Shown in pieces: positions 15,955-24,666 of a DNA stretch of 64,000 bases. The DNA is taken from contig CAWAJB010000013.1 of the NCBI GenBank assembly GCA_963782185.1, positions 124,001-188,000 on the forward strand. Reading direction: 5' to 3'. This DNA comes from RYN-230 sp963782185. Lineage in GTDB: Bacteria > Actinomycetota > Actinomycetes > Streptosporangiales > Streptosporangiaceae. The position numbers were made by a program, and so were the translations under genes. Each line of letters begins with the position of its first letter. The stretch's first letter is position 1. The notes beneath the pieces were generated by a model that searched no databases, was not told where the DNA came from, and saw only the letters and a program-made list of their open reading frames with translations.

Positions 15955-17418
15955 GCCGGCACCGGACGGCGCGTGTCCGGCTACTGGCCGGCCCCCGGGC
16001 GGCCCGCCGGGCCCGGAGACGAGGCCGCCGCGGGGAGGCATGCCCATCGGCGCCGCAGTCCCCGGAGACGGGACGCCTGCGGCCCAGGCGGAGGAGCGGC
16101 TGGCGGGGCGCCGCGGCCAGGCCATCCAGGCGCCGATCATGAGCAGCGCCACCACGAACACGCAGTAGATCCAGAACGCGGCGGTAAGGCCCGTGCTGAT
16201 CGTGAGACCCGCCTGGGTGGCCTGCGCCGGGGAGATGCCGAAGCCGGCCGGGGACACGGGCTCGCTGACCTGGACAAGGGCCGAGATCGCCTGAGCGGCC
16301 ATCGGAATGACGGCCCCGGCCAGCAAGACCGCGCCCAGCCGGGCCGGGCGCCACAGCGCGGCGGCGGCCACGACCGCGACGAGGGTAACCATGACCGCGA
16401 CGTCGCCGACGATGACCGGGGCCGGGTTCGCGAAGCTGTTCCCCGCGGTGAGCGTGTGCGTCAGCCCGGCCGCCGTGCGCAGCGTGTAGCTGTCCCAGGA
16501 CGGGGCGAACGCGATCGCGGCCCCCACGGCGGCGATGACGGCGGCGGTCAGGGTCAGCACCGGGCCCAGCTGGCCGCCCGGCAGCTTGCGGGGCGCATCG
16601 GCGGAGCGGAGCCGGAAGGCCAGCACGGAACCGGCCGTGGCGGCCAGCCACCCGGCGAGCCCCAGCACCAGCCCGGGGCCGAGCAGGCGCGCGCCGCCGG
16701 AGATCACCGTGCCAAGGTCCGCGAAGAAGAAGCCGAACGTGACGATGCTCATCCCCAGCGCGAGCAGCGCACCCATCCGCTGGCGGGCGCCCCCGGACGC
16801 GATGAGCAGCGCGCTGGCCGTCCAGACCGCCAGGTAGATCACGTGCGGCACCAGTTCGGCCGGCTCCTGGGTGAGGCTCGACCCCGACAGGTAGGCGGGG
16901 AAGAGCCCGGCCAGCCCGAGCGCGACGCCGGTCACCAGGGCGATGGCCGCGGTGAGCGGCGCGGCCGAACGGAGCCCCGACCAGGCGGGCCTGGCGGGGC
17001 CGGCCGCGGGCGGGACGGGACCGGCCCACGGCGGGACGGGACCGGCCGGCCGCCAGGAGCCGGGAGCCGCCGGCGGGCCGGAGCCCTGGTACACGGGCGG
17101 GCCGGAGCCCTGGTACGCGGGCGGCCCGGAGACGGGGATCGCGGGCGGCCCGGAGACCGGCACCGTAGGCATGGCGGAGCCGGGGACCGCAGGCACGGCG
17201 GAGCCGGGATCCGCAGGCGCGCCGAGATGGACGATGGTGCCGGGTGCCTCGACCGCGTTGAACCGGGACCAGGCCGCGGACCACCCCGCTCGGGTCTCCG
17301 GCCACTGCTCCAGGGGCTGCCCCGGCGGCCCGCCCGCGGGCCAGATCGCGTAGCCGTGCTCTCCCCGACCGAGCTGGTAGCCCGCTCCCCTGTACCAGAT
17401 CGTGCCGCTGTCCCGCAC
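15808..17418 (-). CDS. proline-rich polytopic membrane protein of unknown function
   Basis: 536 residues. The N-terminal 60 residues (IWYRGAGYQLGRGEHGYAIW ... AWSRFNAVEAPGT) look like a small folded domain. Residues about 65-140 are a Pro/Gly/Tyr-rich linker with repeats of the type SGPPAYQGSGPP. Residues about 150-450 contain seven or eight hydrophobic helices (AAPLTAAIALVTGVALGLAG, GAVLLAGAVIPMAAQAI, AAFWIYCVFVVALLMIGAWM), and the tail is Pro/Gly-rich and hydrophilic. The architecture is common in actinobacteria, but I do not recognise a named family. The GTG start has GGGAGG upstream at some distance. The last 50 residues are antisense to the Ntn-hydrolase remnant, so the true C-terminus may be altered. 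Confidence 0.7.
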   Translation of the reverse strand: MRDSGTIWYRGAGYQLGRGEHGYAIWPAGGPPGQPLEQWPETRAGWSAAWSRFNAVEAPGTIVHLGAPADPGSAVPAVPGSAMPTVPVSGPPAIPVSGPPAYQGSGPPVYQGSGPPAAPGSWRPAGPVPPWAGPVPPAAGPARPAWSGLRSAAPLTAAIALVTGVALGLAGLFPAYLSGSSLTQEPAELVPHVIYLAVWTASALLIASGGARQRMGALLALGMSIVTFGFFFADLGTVISGGARLLGPGLVLGLAGWLAATAGSVLAFRLRSADAPRKLPGGQLGPVLTLTAAVIAAVGAAIAFAPSWDSYTLRTAAGLTHTLTAGNSFANPAPVIVGDVAVMVTLVAVVAAAALWRPARLGAVLLAGAVIPMAAQAISALVQVSEPVSPAGFGISPAQATQAGLTISTGLTAAFWIYCVFVVALLMIGAWMAWPRRPASRSSAWAAGVPSPGTAAPMGMPPRGGLVSGPGGPPGGRPVAGHAPSGAGSVAELSGQHAARHIPGETRIARVNGPDRGSGAQVEPGKLGPDHGRARA

Positions 17419-17540
17419 TGTCCCAGCCTCCCTGCCCGGCCTGTCCTTCCCGGGCCCTGTTCCGCGAGTCCTGTCCGTCGCCGGACCTGGCTTCGCGCCT
17501 CACCGTAGGCAGGAGACCTGAAGACTGGCTGGACGGCGGG

Positions 17541-20366
17541 TCAGCCCTTCCTGACCATCGGCCCGGCGGCCCGGCGGGGCGGCCCGGGGCCCCAGGTGGG
17601 CTCGCGTGCGCGTCCCGAACCCGCCGGGAACAGCCCGCTGGCCAGCAGCAGGAGGATGAACGCGGCCGCACCGCGGGACAGCGCGAAGCCGGCCCGGAAC
17701 CCAGGCGGCCGGTAGCTCCAGGTCAGCAAGCCCCGCCCGGCCGGCACGTCGACGGCCTGGACGAGACCGTCCCGGTGCACGGCCAGCGGGGCCGCCTCGC
17801 CGTGGCGCGGATGCCAGGTGGCGCTCCACCCGGCCGTCGCGGCCACAGACCGGATGACCCGGACGCCGCGGGAGGAGGAGACGTCCGCCGCCTCCGGGCT
17901 GCCGACCGGGCCGGCCACCGGGCGGACCGAGGCAGCGGAGGCGGGCCGGCCGGGGAGCGCCCGGAGGCGGAGCGCGCCCCGGGCGAAGTGGTTCACGAAG
18001 ACGGCGAACGAGCCGTCGCGGCCCGCGTACCCCACCGGGGCGGGACCAGCGCATCCTGGAGCTGCCCGTCGGCCACGAACACCCGCCCGCGGGCGTCGGC
18101 GACCGACGCTGGCCCGAGCCGGACCGCGTGGCCCCCGGCCTGGGCGACCACGGCGACGCTCGTCAGCGGGCGGGTCAGGCTGATGGCCAGGCGGCCGGGT
18201 CCCGCCGCGGCCGCGGTGAACCAGCGTGTCGATCCGCCGGCGGTCAGCAGCCCGATCTGGGTGCCCTCGGCCGCGTCCTGCCGGGCGTCCGCGTCGGGCA
18301 CCTCCAGCCGGGTCACGTCGAGCGGGCGCGGCGAAGTACCAGGTGGCCTGCTGGTGCGCGGCGACGTCACGCCGGCCGGTACCCGCCGGCCCGGGGGCCG
18401 CCGCGGATGCCGGGCGGACCCGGTGGCCAGGTAGGCCGGCACGGTGAGGAGGACGGAGGTGTCGAGCTGGTCCAGGACCCCGTCCCGCACGGCCCGGGGG
18501 TCGAGCACGTCCTGCCCGTCCCCGGTGGCCCGGTGCGATCCGGTGGCCGACGCGTAGAACCCGGAGACGAGCGAGGTGTACCCCTGGACCGACGGCGTGC
18601 CGCTGATCACGTTGAGGTCGGGTGCGCCGAGCCGGGACAGATCGCGCGCGTCGAGCTGGTCCGGGTCGTAGATCGCGAAACGGCCCGGATACCCGAGGGC
18701 CGCGACGGGACGCGCCGCCGCGGCCGGGGGCGCGGCGTCGGCCGCGGGCCCGCGGTGGCCTGGCGCACTGCTCGCGGCTGGATGGGCCGGCCAGGCCGGG
18801 AGCGACCGCGACCACGCCCAGCAGCGTGAACACGATCAGGTCGGCGACCACGAAGGCGCCCAGCCAGCGTGAGCGCAGCACCGGCCGCAGGCGCGGGCGC
18901 CGCGATCACGAGCGCGATGGCCCCCGCCCCGAGCAGCACGTACGGGACCAGCCACGGCTTGAGAGCCCCATCGAGGGTGGTCGCGGCCGGGCCGGCCTTC
19001 AGCCAGCGCAGCAGGCCCGTGCCCCAGGACAGGCCGAGGGCGGCGACGGCGAGCACGGCGAGCGGCGGCGCGGCGGCGAGAACCGTTTCCAGATCGGGCC
19101 CGCGGCGGCCGCGGATCCGGAGGAACCGCCGGCTGCCCTCCCCGGCCGGGCGGTCGGCCCAGTACGCGAGGAGCACGGCCAGGGCCAGGTCCGCGACGAG
19201 GATGTTCCGGCTCTGCAGCCGCTGGCCGCCGAACAGCGGCACGTGGACGAGCACGTCCCCGACCGGGGTGTTGCCCCCGAGGGCCAGCACGATCCCGGCC
19301 AGGGCCACGCCGTGCCACACGAGCCACTCCGGCGGCCGCGGCCGCAGCCGGACCCGGGCGAGCAGGGCGAACGCGGCCACCAGCGGCAGGATGCCGACGT
19401 AGCCCGTGACCTCGGCCAGGTTGTAGTTGGCGAAGAAGGCGGTGGCGAACGAGCCGGAGCCACCCAGCAGATCCGGCACCAGCATCAGCAGCAGCCACCG
19501 CTGCGGGAGCGAGCCGGAGCTGAACAGCGCCACGGAACTCGCCCCCCGCTGGGACGTGGCGACCACGGCCAGGCCGGGGATCCACTGGACCGCGCCGAGG
19601 CAGGCACCCAGGGCCAGGCCGGCCGCGACCGAGAGGGCCGCGGGGCCGAAGCGGCGCCCCAGGCGGGCGATCTGCCAGGCCGCGTAGAGGCCGACGATCA
19701 CTCCGGCGTCGTCGATGGCCCTCGGCTCGCCGGCCAGGATCGTCAGGCCGAACGACCCGGCCAGCGCCCGGTCCAGGTCAGCCGGGACGACATGCTCCGC
19801 GGCCCGGTGAGCCGGAGGACGCACAGCAGCTGCACCGGCACCCAGCTCATGCCCGCCACCAGCCCGAAGTGGGCCACCTGGGCCGACATGGCCCCCGCGA
19901 ACGCGAACGACAGCGCACTCAGGACCGCGGCACCGCACCCCAGGCGGCAGGCGCGCAAGAAAACGAACATCCCGGTCCCGGCGATCGCCCAGGTCAGGAT
20001 CATGTTCAGGGTCCAGGCCGCCACCGGCGGGGCGACGGCGAACAAGAACGTGAACGGGTACGCCGCACCGGCGTTCCAGCCGCCCAGCAGCGGGGCGCCG
20101 CTCCAGATGTACGGGTTGTACAGGGGCAGGTGGCCGCTGCGGATCTCGTGGCCGGCCAGCACGCGCAGCGGGAAGTTCTGGGTCAGGTCGTCGCCGGGCA
20201 GGACGGGGTGCCCGAGCAGCGCGGGAACCCCGTACACGAGGACAGGCACCGCGAGGAGCGCGATCATGGCCGCGGTATCGCCCCGCCGGCGCGGGGCCGC
20301 GCCGGGGCAGGGGCCGGGCAGGTGAGATGTTCGCGTGACGGATGTGAGTGACAGCTCGGGCCCCAA
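17541..20366 (-). pseudogene. large YfhO-like membrane protein, multiply frameshifted
   Basis: Successive pieces in changing frames read like one membrane protein of about 900 residues. Near 20260: LLAVPVLVYGVPALLGHPVL, GDDLTQNFPLRVLAGHE, NPYIWSGAPLLGGWNAGAAY. Next come GLTILAGEPRAIDDAGVIVG, LFGGQRLQSRNILVADLALA and RSRWLGAFVVADLIVFTLLG (18880). Then FAIYDPDQLDARDLSRLGAP (18650), SGTPSVQGYTSLVSGFYAS and finally VNHFARGALRLRALPGRPAS to GLLTWSYRPPGFRAGFALSR. This order matches bacterial YfhO-type proteins, thought to act in glycosylation of cell envelope polymers. I count at least five frame changes between 19790 and 18040, so no complete product can be made from this sequence as given. Confidence 0.7.
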
Positions 20367-20447
20367 CGTGAGCGACTCTGGCGGCGATGAGCTGCCAGAT
20401 TACCGGGGATCATGACGCTGACCTGCTAGACCCCGTATCTAACGCGG

Positions 20448-21425
20448 CTATCGGCGGGGAACGGGCTGGCCCCCGAGGTCCACCTGGCCGTGGGCGGCCA
20501 GCCACGCGAGAGCCTCGCGCAGGGCATCCAGGGTGCTGTAACGCGGCGCGTAGCCGAGCACCTCGCGGGCCCGGTCGATGCTCGCGGTAATGCTGCGCAT
20601 CGTGTGCTCGCGGGTCGCCTCCGCGGGCCCGTGACCGGCCCGGCGCTCGAACTCCGGCCAGTCCACGAAGTCCAGCACCGGCTCGCGGCCGAACCACCCC
20701 GCGACGCCGGCCGCCAGGCCGCGCAGCGTCATGGCCTGCCCGGCCACCACGTGGAAGCTGGCCCCGATGGCCCCGGGCCGCGACAGCGCCCGCTCGAAGG
20801 CCTGCGCCACGTCGTCGGCGTGCACGTGATGCAGGACCCCCAGCCCATGATCGGGCAGCGCGAGGGGCTGGCCGGTGGCCAGGCTGGTCCAGACGGCCGG
20901 ATCCAGGTTGCCGGCGGGCGTGATCACCGGCCAGCCCGGCCCGCTGATGTGACCCGGGTGCAGCACGACAGCCGGGACCCCGCCCGCCAGCGTCTCGCGG
21001 TGCAGCAGCGCCTCGATCTCCGCCTTGCCGGTGCCGTACTCGCCGTACGCGGTCCGGGGCTCATCCTCGGTGACCGGCACCCGCAGCGCGGGACCGTGGA
21101 CCCAGATCGTCCCGCAGTGCAGCAGCAGCGGGCGGGACGGGCGGAGCGCTTCGACCAGCTGCCGCGCCGAGGCCGCGGTGAAGCACACCATGTCGACGAC
21201 GACGTCGGGGGCGAGCGCCGCGACCCGGCCGCCGAAGGTTCCCGCGGCGTCCTCCGCGTCCCGGTCTACCGCGACCCGGGTGACCCGCGCCCACTCCGGC
21301 GCCGGGTGGTAGGGGTCACGCAGCCCCCGGCTCAGGGCGACGACCTCGTGACCGCCCCGCACCAGCCGGGGCACCAGGTAGGTGCCGACGTGCCCGGTAG
21401 CACCGATGACCACCACACGACTCAT
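20448..21425 (-). CDS. NAD-dependent epimerase/dehydratase (extended SDR)
   Basis: 325 residues from the ATG at 21425. The N-terminal Rossmann motif is VVVIGATGHVGTYLV. Other SDR landmarks are VVDMVCFTA, LLLHCGTIWVHG, the active-site-like Tyr-x-x-x-Lys in YGEYGTGKAEIEALL, and HPGHISGPGWPVI. The C-terminal region (LGYAPRYSTLDALREAL) is typical of nucleotide-sugar epimerase-like SDRs. The substrate is unknown. An upstream open extension to 21560 is arginine-rich and would overlap the divergent GH13 gene, so I prefer the internal ATG, which has GAAGGGA 9 bases before it. Confidence 0.88.
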   Translation of the reverse strand: MSRVVVIGATGHVGTYLVPRLVRGGHEVVALSRGLRDPYHPAPEWARVTRVAVDRDAEDAAGTFGGRVAALAPDVVVDMVCFTAASARQLVEALRPSRPLLLHCGTIWVHGPALRVPVTEDEPRTAYGEYGTGKAEIEALLHRETLAGGVPAVVLHPGHISGPGWPVITPAGNLDPAVWTSLATGQPLALPDHGLGVLHHVHADDVAQAFERALSRPGAIGASFHVVAGQAMTLRGLAAGVAGWFGREPVLDFVDWPEFERRAGHGPAEATREHTMRSITASIDRAREVLGYAPRYSTLDALREALAWLAAHGQVDLGGQPVPRR

Positions 21426-21513
21426 GCCAGGATCCCTTCCTCGCCGCGGCCTTCCTATCCTGCCGGTCGCCGACGCGACGTTACGAACCGCCCTCCGGGG
21501 GAACCCGGGCCGT

Positions 21514-23187
21514 ATGACTGACAAGGCTGCCAGCGACCTGTGGTGGAAAGACGCCGTCATCTACTGCGCCGACGTGGCGACATGGCTGGACTCCGACGGG
21601 GACGGAAACGGGGACCTCGCGGGCCTGACCCAGCGGCTGGACTACCTGTCCGGGCTCGGCGTCAGCACGCTGTGGATGATGCCCTTCTACCCGTCACCGC
21701 TGGGCGACGACGGGTACGACATCACCGACTACTACGCGGTCGACCCCCGGTTCGGCACGCTGGGCGACTTCGTCGAGATGATCCGCACCGCCGGCAACCT
21801 CGGCATCCGGGTCCTGGTCGACCTGGTCATGAACCACACCAGCGATCAGCATCCCTGGTTCCAGCAGGCCCGCCGCGACCGCCGCTCCCGCTACCGGCCC
21901 TACTACGTATGGAGCGACGAGAAGCAGGCCGAGCCGAGCGAGGTGGTGTTCCCGGGTGAGCAGGACAGCACGTGGACCTATGACGACCAGGCCGGGCAGT
22001 GGTACATGCACCGGTACTACGACTTCATGCCGGACCTGAACATCACCGATCCGGACGTGCGTGACGAGATGAACAAGGTCCTCGGCTTCTGGCTGGAGCT
22101 CGGGGTGTCGGGTTTCCGGGTCGACTCGCTCCCGTTCATGATCGAGACGGTCGGCACCGGGGCCCGCGAGCAGCCGGTGTCGTACCTGCGGTCGCAGGTC
22201 GAGTTCATCGGGCGGCGACGCGGCGACGCGATCTTCCTGGGCGAGGCCAACGTCAGCCCGCAGGAACAGGAGCGCTACTTCGCCATCGATGACGGCGACG
22301 GCGTCCAGATGCTCTTCGACTTCCGCACCTGCGCCGCGCAGTGGCTCGCGCACGCCCGGGGGCACGCCGGGCCGCTGGTCGGCTCGCTGAACCAGCGGCC
22401 GCGGATTCCGGTGCACGCCCAGTTCGCCAACTTCGTCCGCCATCACGACGAGCTGAACCTGGGCATGCTCAGCGAGGCCGAGCGGGGCGAGGTGTTCGAC
22501 GCGTTCGCGCCCGAGCCGGGGCACCGGGTGTACGGGCGCGGGATCCGGCGGCGGCTGGCCCCCATGCTGGGTAACGACCGGCGCCGGATCGAGCTGGCGC
22601 TGGCCCTCACCCTGGCGCTGCCCGGCACGCCCGTCCTGCTGTACGGCGACGAGATCGGCATGGGCGAGGACCTGTCCCTGCCCGGCCGGCTCGCCGTCCG
22701 CAGCCCGATGCAATGGTCGTCGCGGCACGCCGGCGGGTTCTCGGCCGCGGCCGAGCCGTACCGCCCGGCCCGGGCCGACGGCCCGTACGGTTACCGCACG
22801 GTGAACGTGGCCGGCCAGCGTCACGACCCAGGGTCGCTGTACTCCTGGGTGGCCCGCGCCATCGGTGTCCGCCGCCAGTGCCCGGAGCTCGGCTGGGGCG
22901 ACTGGCGCACGCTGGAGGTCGGCGACCCGCGGGTGCTGGCCATCGAAACCCGCTGGCGGGACGGCTGCGTGGTCACGCTGCACAACCTGTCCGCCGAGCC
23001 AGTGCGGGTCCGGCTGGCCGACGACCTGGGCGATGCCGCGAACCGGGGAGGGATACGGCAACTGCTCGGGGACACCAGCTCACCGGCCGCCGGCGGGGCC
23101 GGGACGCGGGGCCGGGCCGGGGATCTCGCGCTCGCGGGCTACGGGTTCCGGTGGCTGCGGCTGACCGACGACAGCGCCCTGGCCTAG
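21514..23187 (+). CDS. GH13 alpha-amylase family enzyme, trehalose-synthase-like
   Basis: 557 residues from the ATG at 21514 (MTDKAASDLWWKDAVIYCAD). The (beta/alpha)8 GH13 barrel is complete: VDLVMNHTSDQHPWF (region I), GVSGFRVDSLPF with nucleophile Asp204, AIFLGEANVSPQE with acid/base Glu244, and NFVRHHDELNLG with Asp312. DGYDITDYYAVDPRFGTLGD and GTPVLLYGDEIGMGEDLSL place it with GH13_16 trehalose synthase and its relatives, which isomerise maltose and trehalose or act on short alpha-glucans. The C-terminal beta domain is present; no maltokinase domain is fused. It is divergently transcribed from the epimerase. The exact specificity is inferred only at subfamily level. Confidence 0.93.
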   Translation: MTDKAASDLWWKDAVIYCADVATWLDSDGDGNGDLAGLTQRLDYLSGLGVSTLWMMPFYPSPLGDDGYDITDYYAVDPRFGTLGDFVEMIRTAGNLGIRVLVDLVMNHTSDQHPWFQQARRDRRSRYRPYYVWSDEKQAEPSEVVFPGEQDSTWTYDDQAGQWYMHRYYDFMPDLNITDPDVRDEMNKVLGFWLELGVSGFRVDSLPFMIETVGTGAREQPVSYLRSQVEFIGRRRGDAIFLGEANVSPQEQERYFAIDDGDGVQMLFDFRTCAAQWLAHARGHAGPLVGSLNQRPRIPVHAQFANFVRHHDELNLGMLSEAERGEVFDAFAPEPGHRVYGRGIRRRLAPMLGNDRRRIELALALTLALPGTPVLLYGDEIGMGEDLSLPGRLAVRSPMQWSSRHAGGFSAAAEPYRPARADGPYGYRTVNVAGQRHDPGSLYSWVARAIGVRRQCPELGWGDWRTLEVGDPRVLAIETRWRDGCVVTLHNLSAEPVRVRLADDLGDAANRGGIRQLLGDTSSPAAGGAGTRGRAGDLALAGYGFRWLRLTDDSALA

Positions 23188-23209
23188 CGGCGCCTCGCGG
23201 CGCGGGCGG

Positions 23210-24382
23210 TCAGCGCTCGGGGAGCCGGTCGGCCAGGTCCCGGGCTATCGCGGCCCGGGCAGTGGGCTCGGTGTCCACGAGCCACCGGAAGTCGTCGCTG
23301 GTGAGCCGCAGCAGCTCACCGGGCCCGGCACTGACCACGGTGGCCAGGCGGGTGTAGCCGTAGCCACCGCCCCAGTCGCGGGCGGCCAGTTCCCCGAAGT
23401 GGTCGCCCGGGCCGAGGGTGCGGATCCGCCGGCCGTCGATGAGCACGTCGAACTGCCCAGCCATGATGATGTAGAAGGACCGGTCCGCATCCCACCGCCG
23501 GATGACCTCCTGCCCGGCGGCCGTGGTGAGCCGCGCCGCGCGGGCGCGGAGGGCCCGCAGGGTCGCGCCGCGCACCCGGGACAGCAGCGGCACCGCGCGC
23601 AGCGGGTCAGCGTCCAGCGCCGCCACCACGCCGGCCCGCTGGTCGGCCGGGGCTCGCCCATGACCCGGGCCGGTGTTGGTGGACCCGCCGCTGGCGCACA
23701 GGGCGAACGGGGTGGCCCGGCCCGCGTCACGGTCGGCGCGCACCGCGGCGGTCACCGCGCCGGGCCGCAGCCGCCAGCCGCCGTCGGAGGGCAGCACCCG
23801 CACCTGGTGGTGGCGCAAGCCCATCGCCCGCGCGGTCCGGGCCAGGGAGGAATGGGCCTGGTCGGACACGTACACGACCTCGTCCCCGGACGGGCCGCCC
23901 GCCGCGTCCCGGGCGACGAGCAGCGCGGTGAGATTGGCCGCCGAGCCCCCGGTGACCAGCACGCCGGCCGCGGTATCCGGCAACCCGAGCCAGGTGCGGA
24001 ACCAGCCGATGACCTCGAGCTCAACCTGCGCCGGGCCGGCCGACTCCATCCACGCCCCGCAGTACGGGTTGGCCGCGGCCGCAGCCAGCTCGGCCAGCGC
24101 GGCCGGCCACGTGGTGAAGCTGGGCACGAACGCGAAGTACCCGGGGTGGTCCGTCCGGCTGGCGAACGGCAGCACGTCCGCGAGCAACCGCTCCAGCACG
24201 GCCGCGTAGTCCCCCGGCTGCTCGGGCGCCGGCCCGGCCAGCCGGGAACGCATCTGCGCGGCCGAGGCCCGGCGCAGCACCGGGTCGGCCGCGGGATCGG
24301 CGAGCCTGGCCACCAGGGCGTCCACGGTCGCGTACCCGGCGCGCCGCATCGCCTCGGCGTCCATCCGCAGCGGATGCTCCAT
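23210..24382 (-). CDS. chimera: N-terminal half of a PLP-dependent decarboxylase joined to a cyclic-nucleotide-binding domain
   Basis: 390 residues in one open frame. Residues 1 to about 245 match group II PLP-dependent decarboxylases (aromatic-L-amino-acid/glutamate type): TDHPGYFAFVPSFTTWPAAL, NPYCGAWMESAGPAQVELEV, GVLVTGGSAANLTALLVARD, YVSDQAHSSLARTARAMG, FALCASGGSTNTG. The sequence then jumps to a cNMP domain (about 255-390: AVPLLSRVRGATLRALRARA, YIIMAGQFDVLIDGRRI, LGPGDHFGELAA). The PLP-binding Lys (usually in an HKW motif) and the whole C-terminal half are missing, so decarboxylase activity is not expected. A deletion that fused two genes is likely. The neighbouring MFS gene also ends in a cNMP domain, suggesting where the tail came from. 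Confidence 0.8.
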   Translation of the reverse strand: MEHPLRMDAEAMRRAGYATVDALVARLADPAADPVLRRASAAQMRSRLAGPAPEQPGDYAAVLERLLADVLPFASRTDHPGYFAFVPSFTTWPAALAELAAAAANPYCGAWMESAGPAQVELEVIGWFRTWLGLPDTAAGVLVTGGSAANLTALLVARDAAGGPSGDEVVYVSDQAHSSLARTARAMGLRHHQVRVLPSDGGWRLRPGAVTAAVRADRDAGRATPFALCASGGSTNTGPGHGRAPADQRAGVVAALDADPLRAVPLLSRVRGATLRALRARAARLTTAAGQEVIRRWDADRSFYIIMAGQFDVLIDGRRIRTLGPGDHFGELAARDWGGGYGYTRLATVVSAGPGELLRLTSDDFRWLVDTEPTARAAIARDLADRLPER

Positions 24383-24429
24383 CCCCGGCCCCCCTCACCC
24401 GGCCGCCGGGACGTGCCGACTCCGGCTCC

Positions 24430-24473
24430 GACCCCCCACCCCGATCCCGACCCCCCACCCCGATCCCGACCCC
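24430..24473. repeat. 19-bp G-rich tandem repeat upstream of the PLP chimera
   Basis: GACCCCCCACCCCGATCCC is present twice in direct succession, with a partial third copy. On the minus strand the runs of G could form a quadruplex. It lies 48-91 bp upstream of the start codon at 24382. Confidence 0.8.
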
Positions 24474-24540
24474 GTCATGAGGATGTCGCCCTCACTGTAT
24501 TGAGCAGGCGGGCACGCAGCCAGGGTCAGCACGCCGCGAG

Positions 24541-24559
24541 CGGTTCGTTGCGGAAAGAA
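24541..24559 (+). repeat. 19-bp dispersed repeat, copy A
   Basis: CGGTTCGTTGCGGAAAGAA occurs here on the plus strand and again, as an exact reverse complement, at 29908-29926. It lies in the 284-bp intergenic region between two divergent genes. Confidence 0.85.
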
Positions 24560-24666
24560 TTCCTGGTGGCCGGGCTCGTGGCCGCCTCCGCCGGCCGGGG
24601 TGGCTAGCACGATTGCCGGCCGCCGGCCCGGCGGTACGGTCGGACCAGCCTGGGGGGAGGCGGCTG

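Noticed and set aside
23399..24607. A 402-codon plus-strand frame opposite the PLP chimera
   Set aside because: Gly/Arg/Pro-rich shadow with no recognisable domain.
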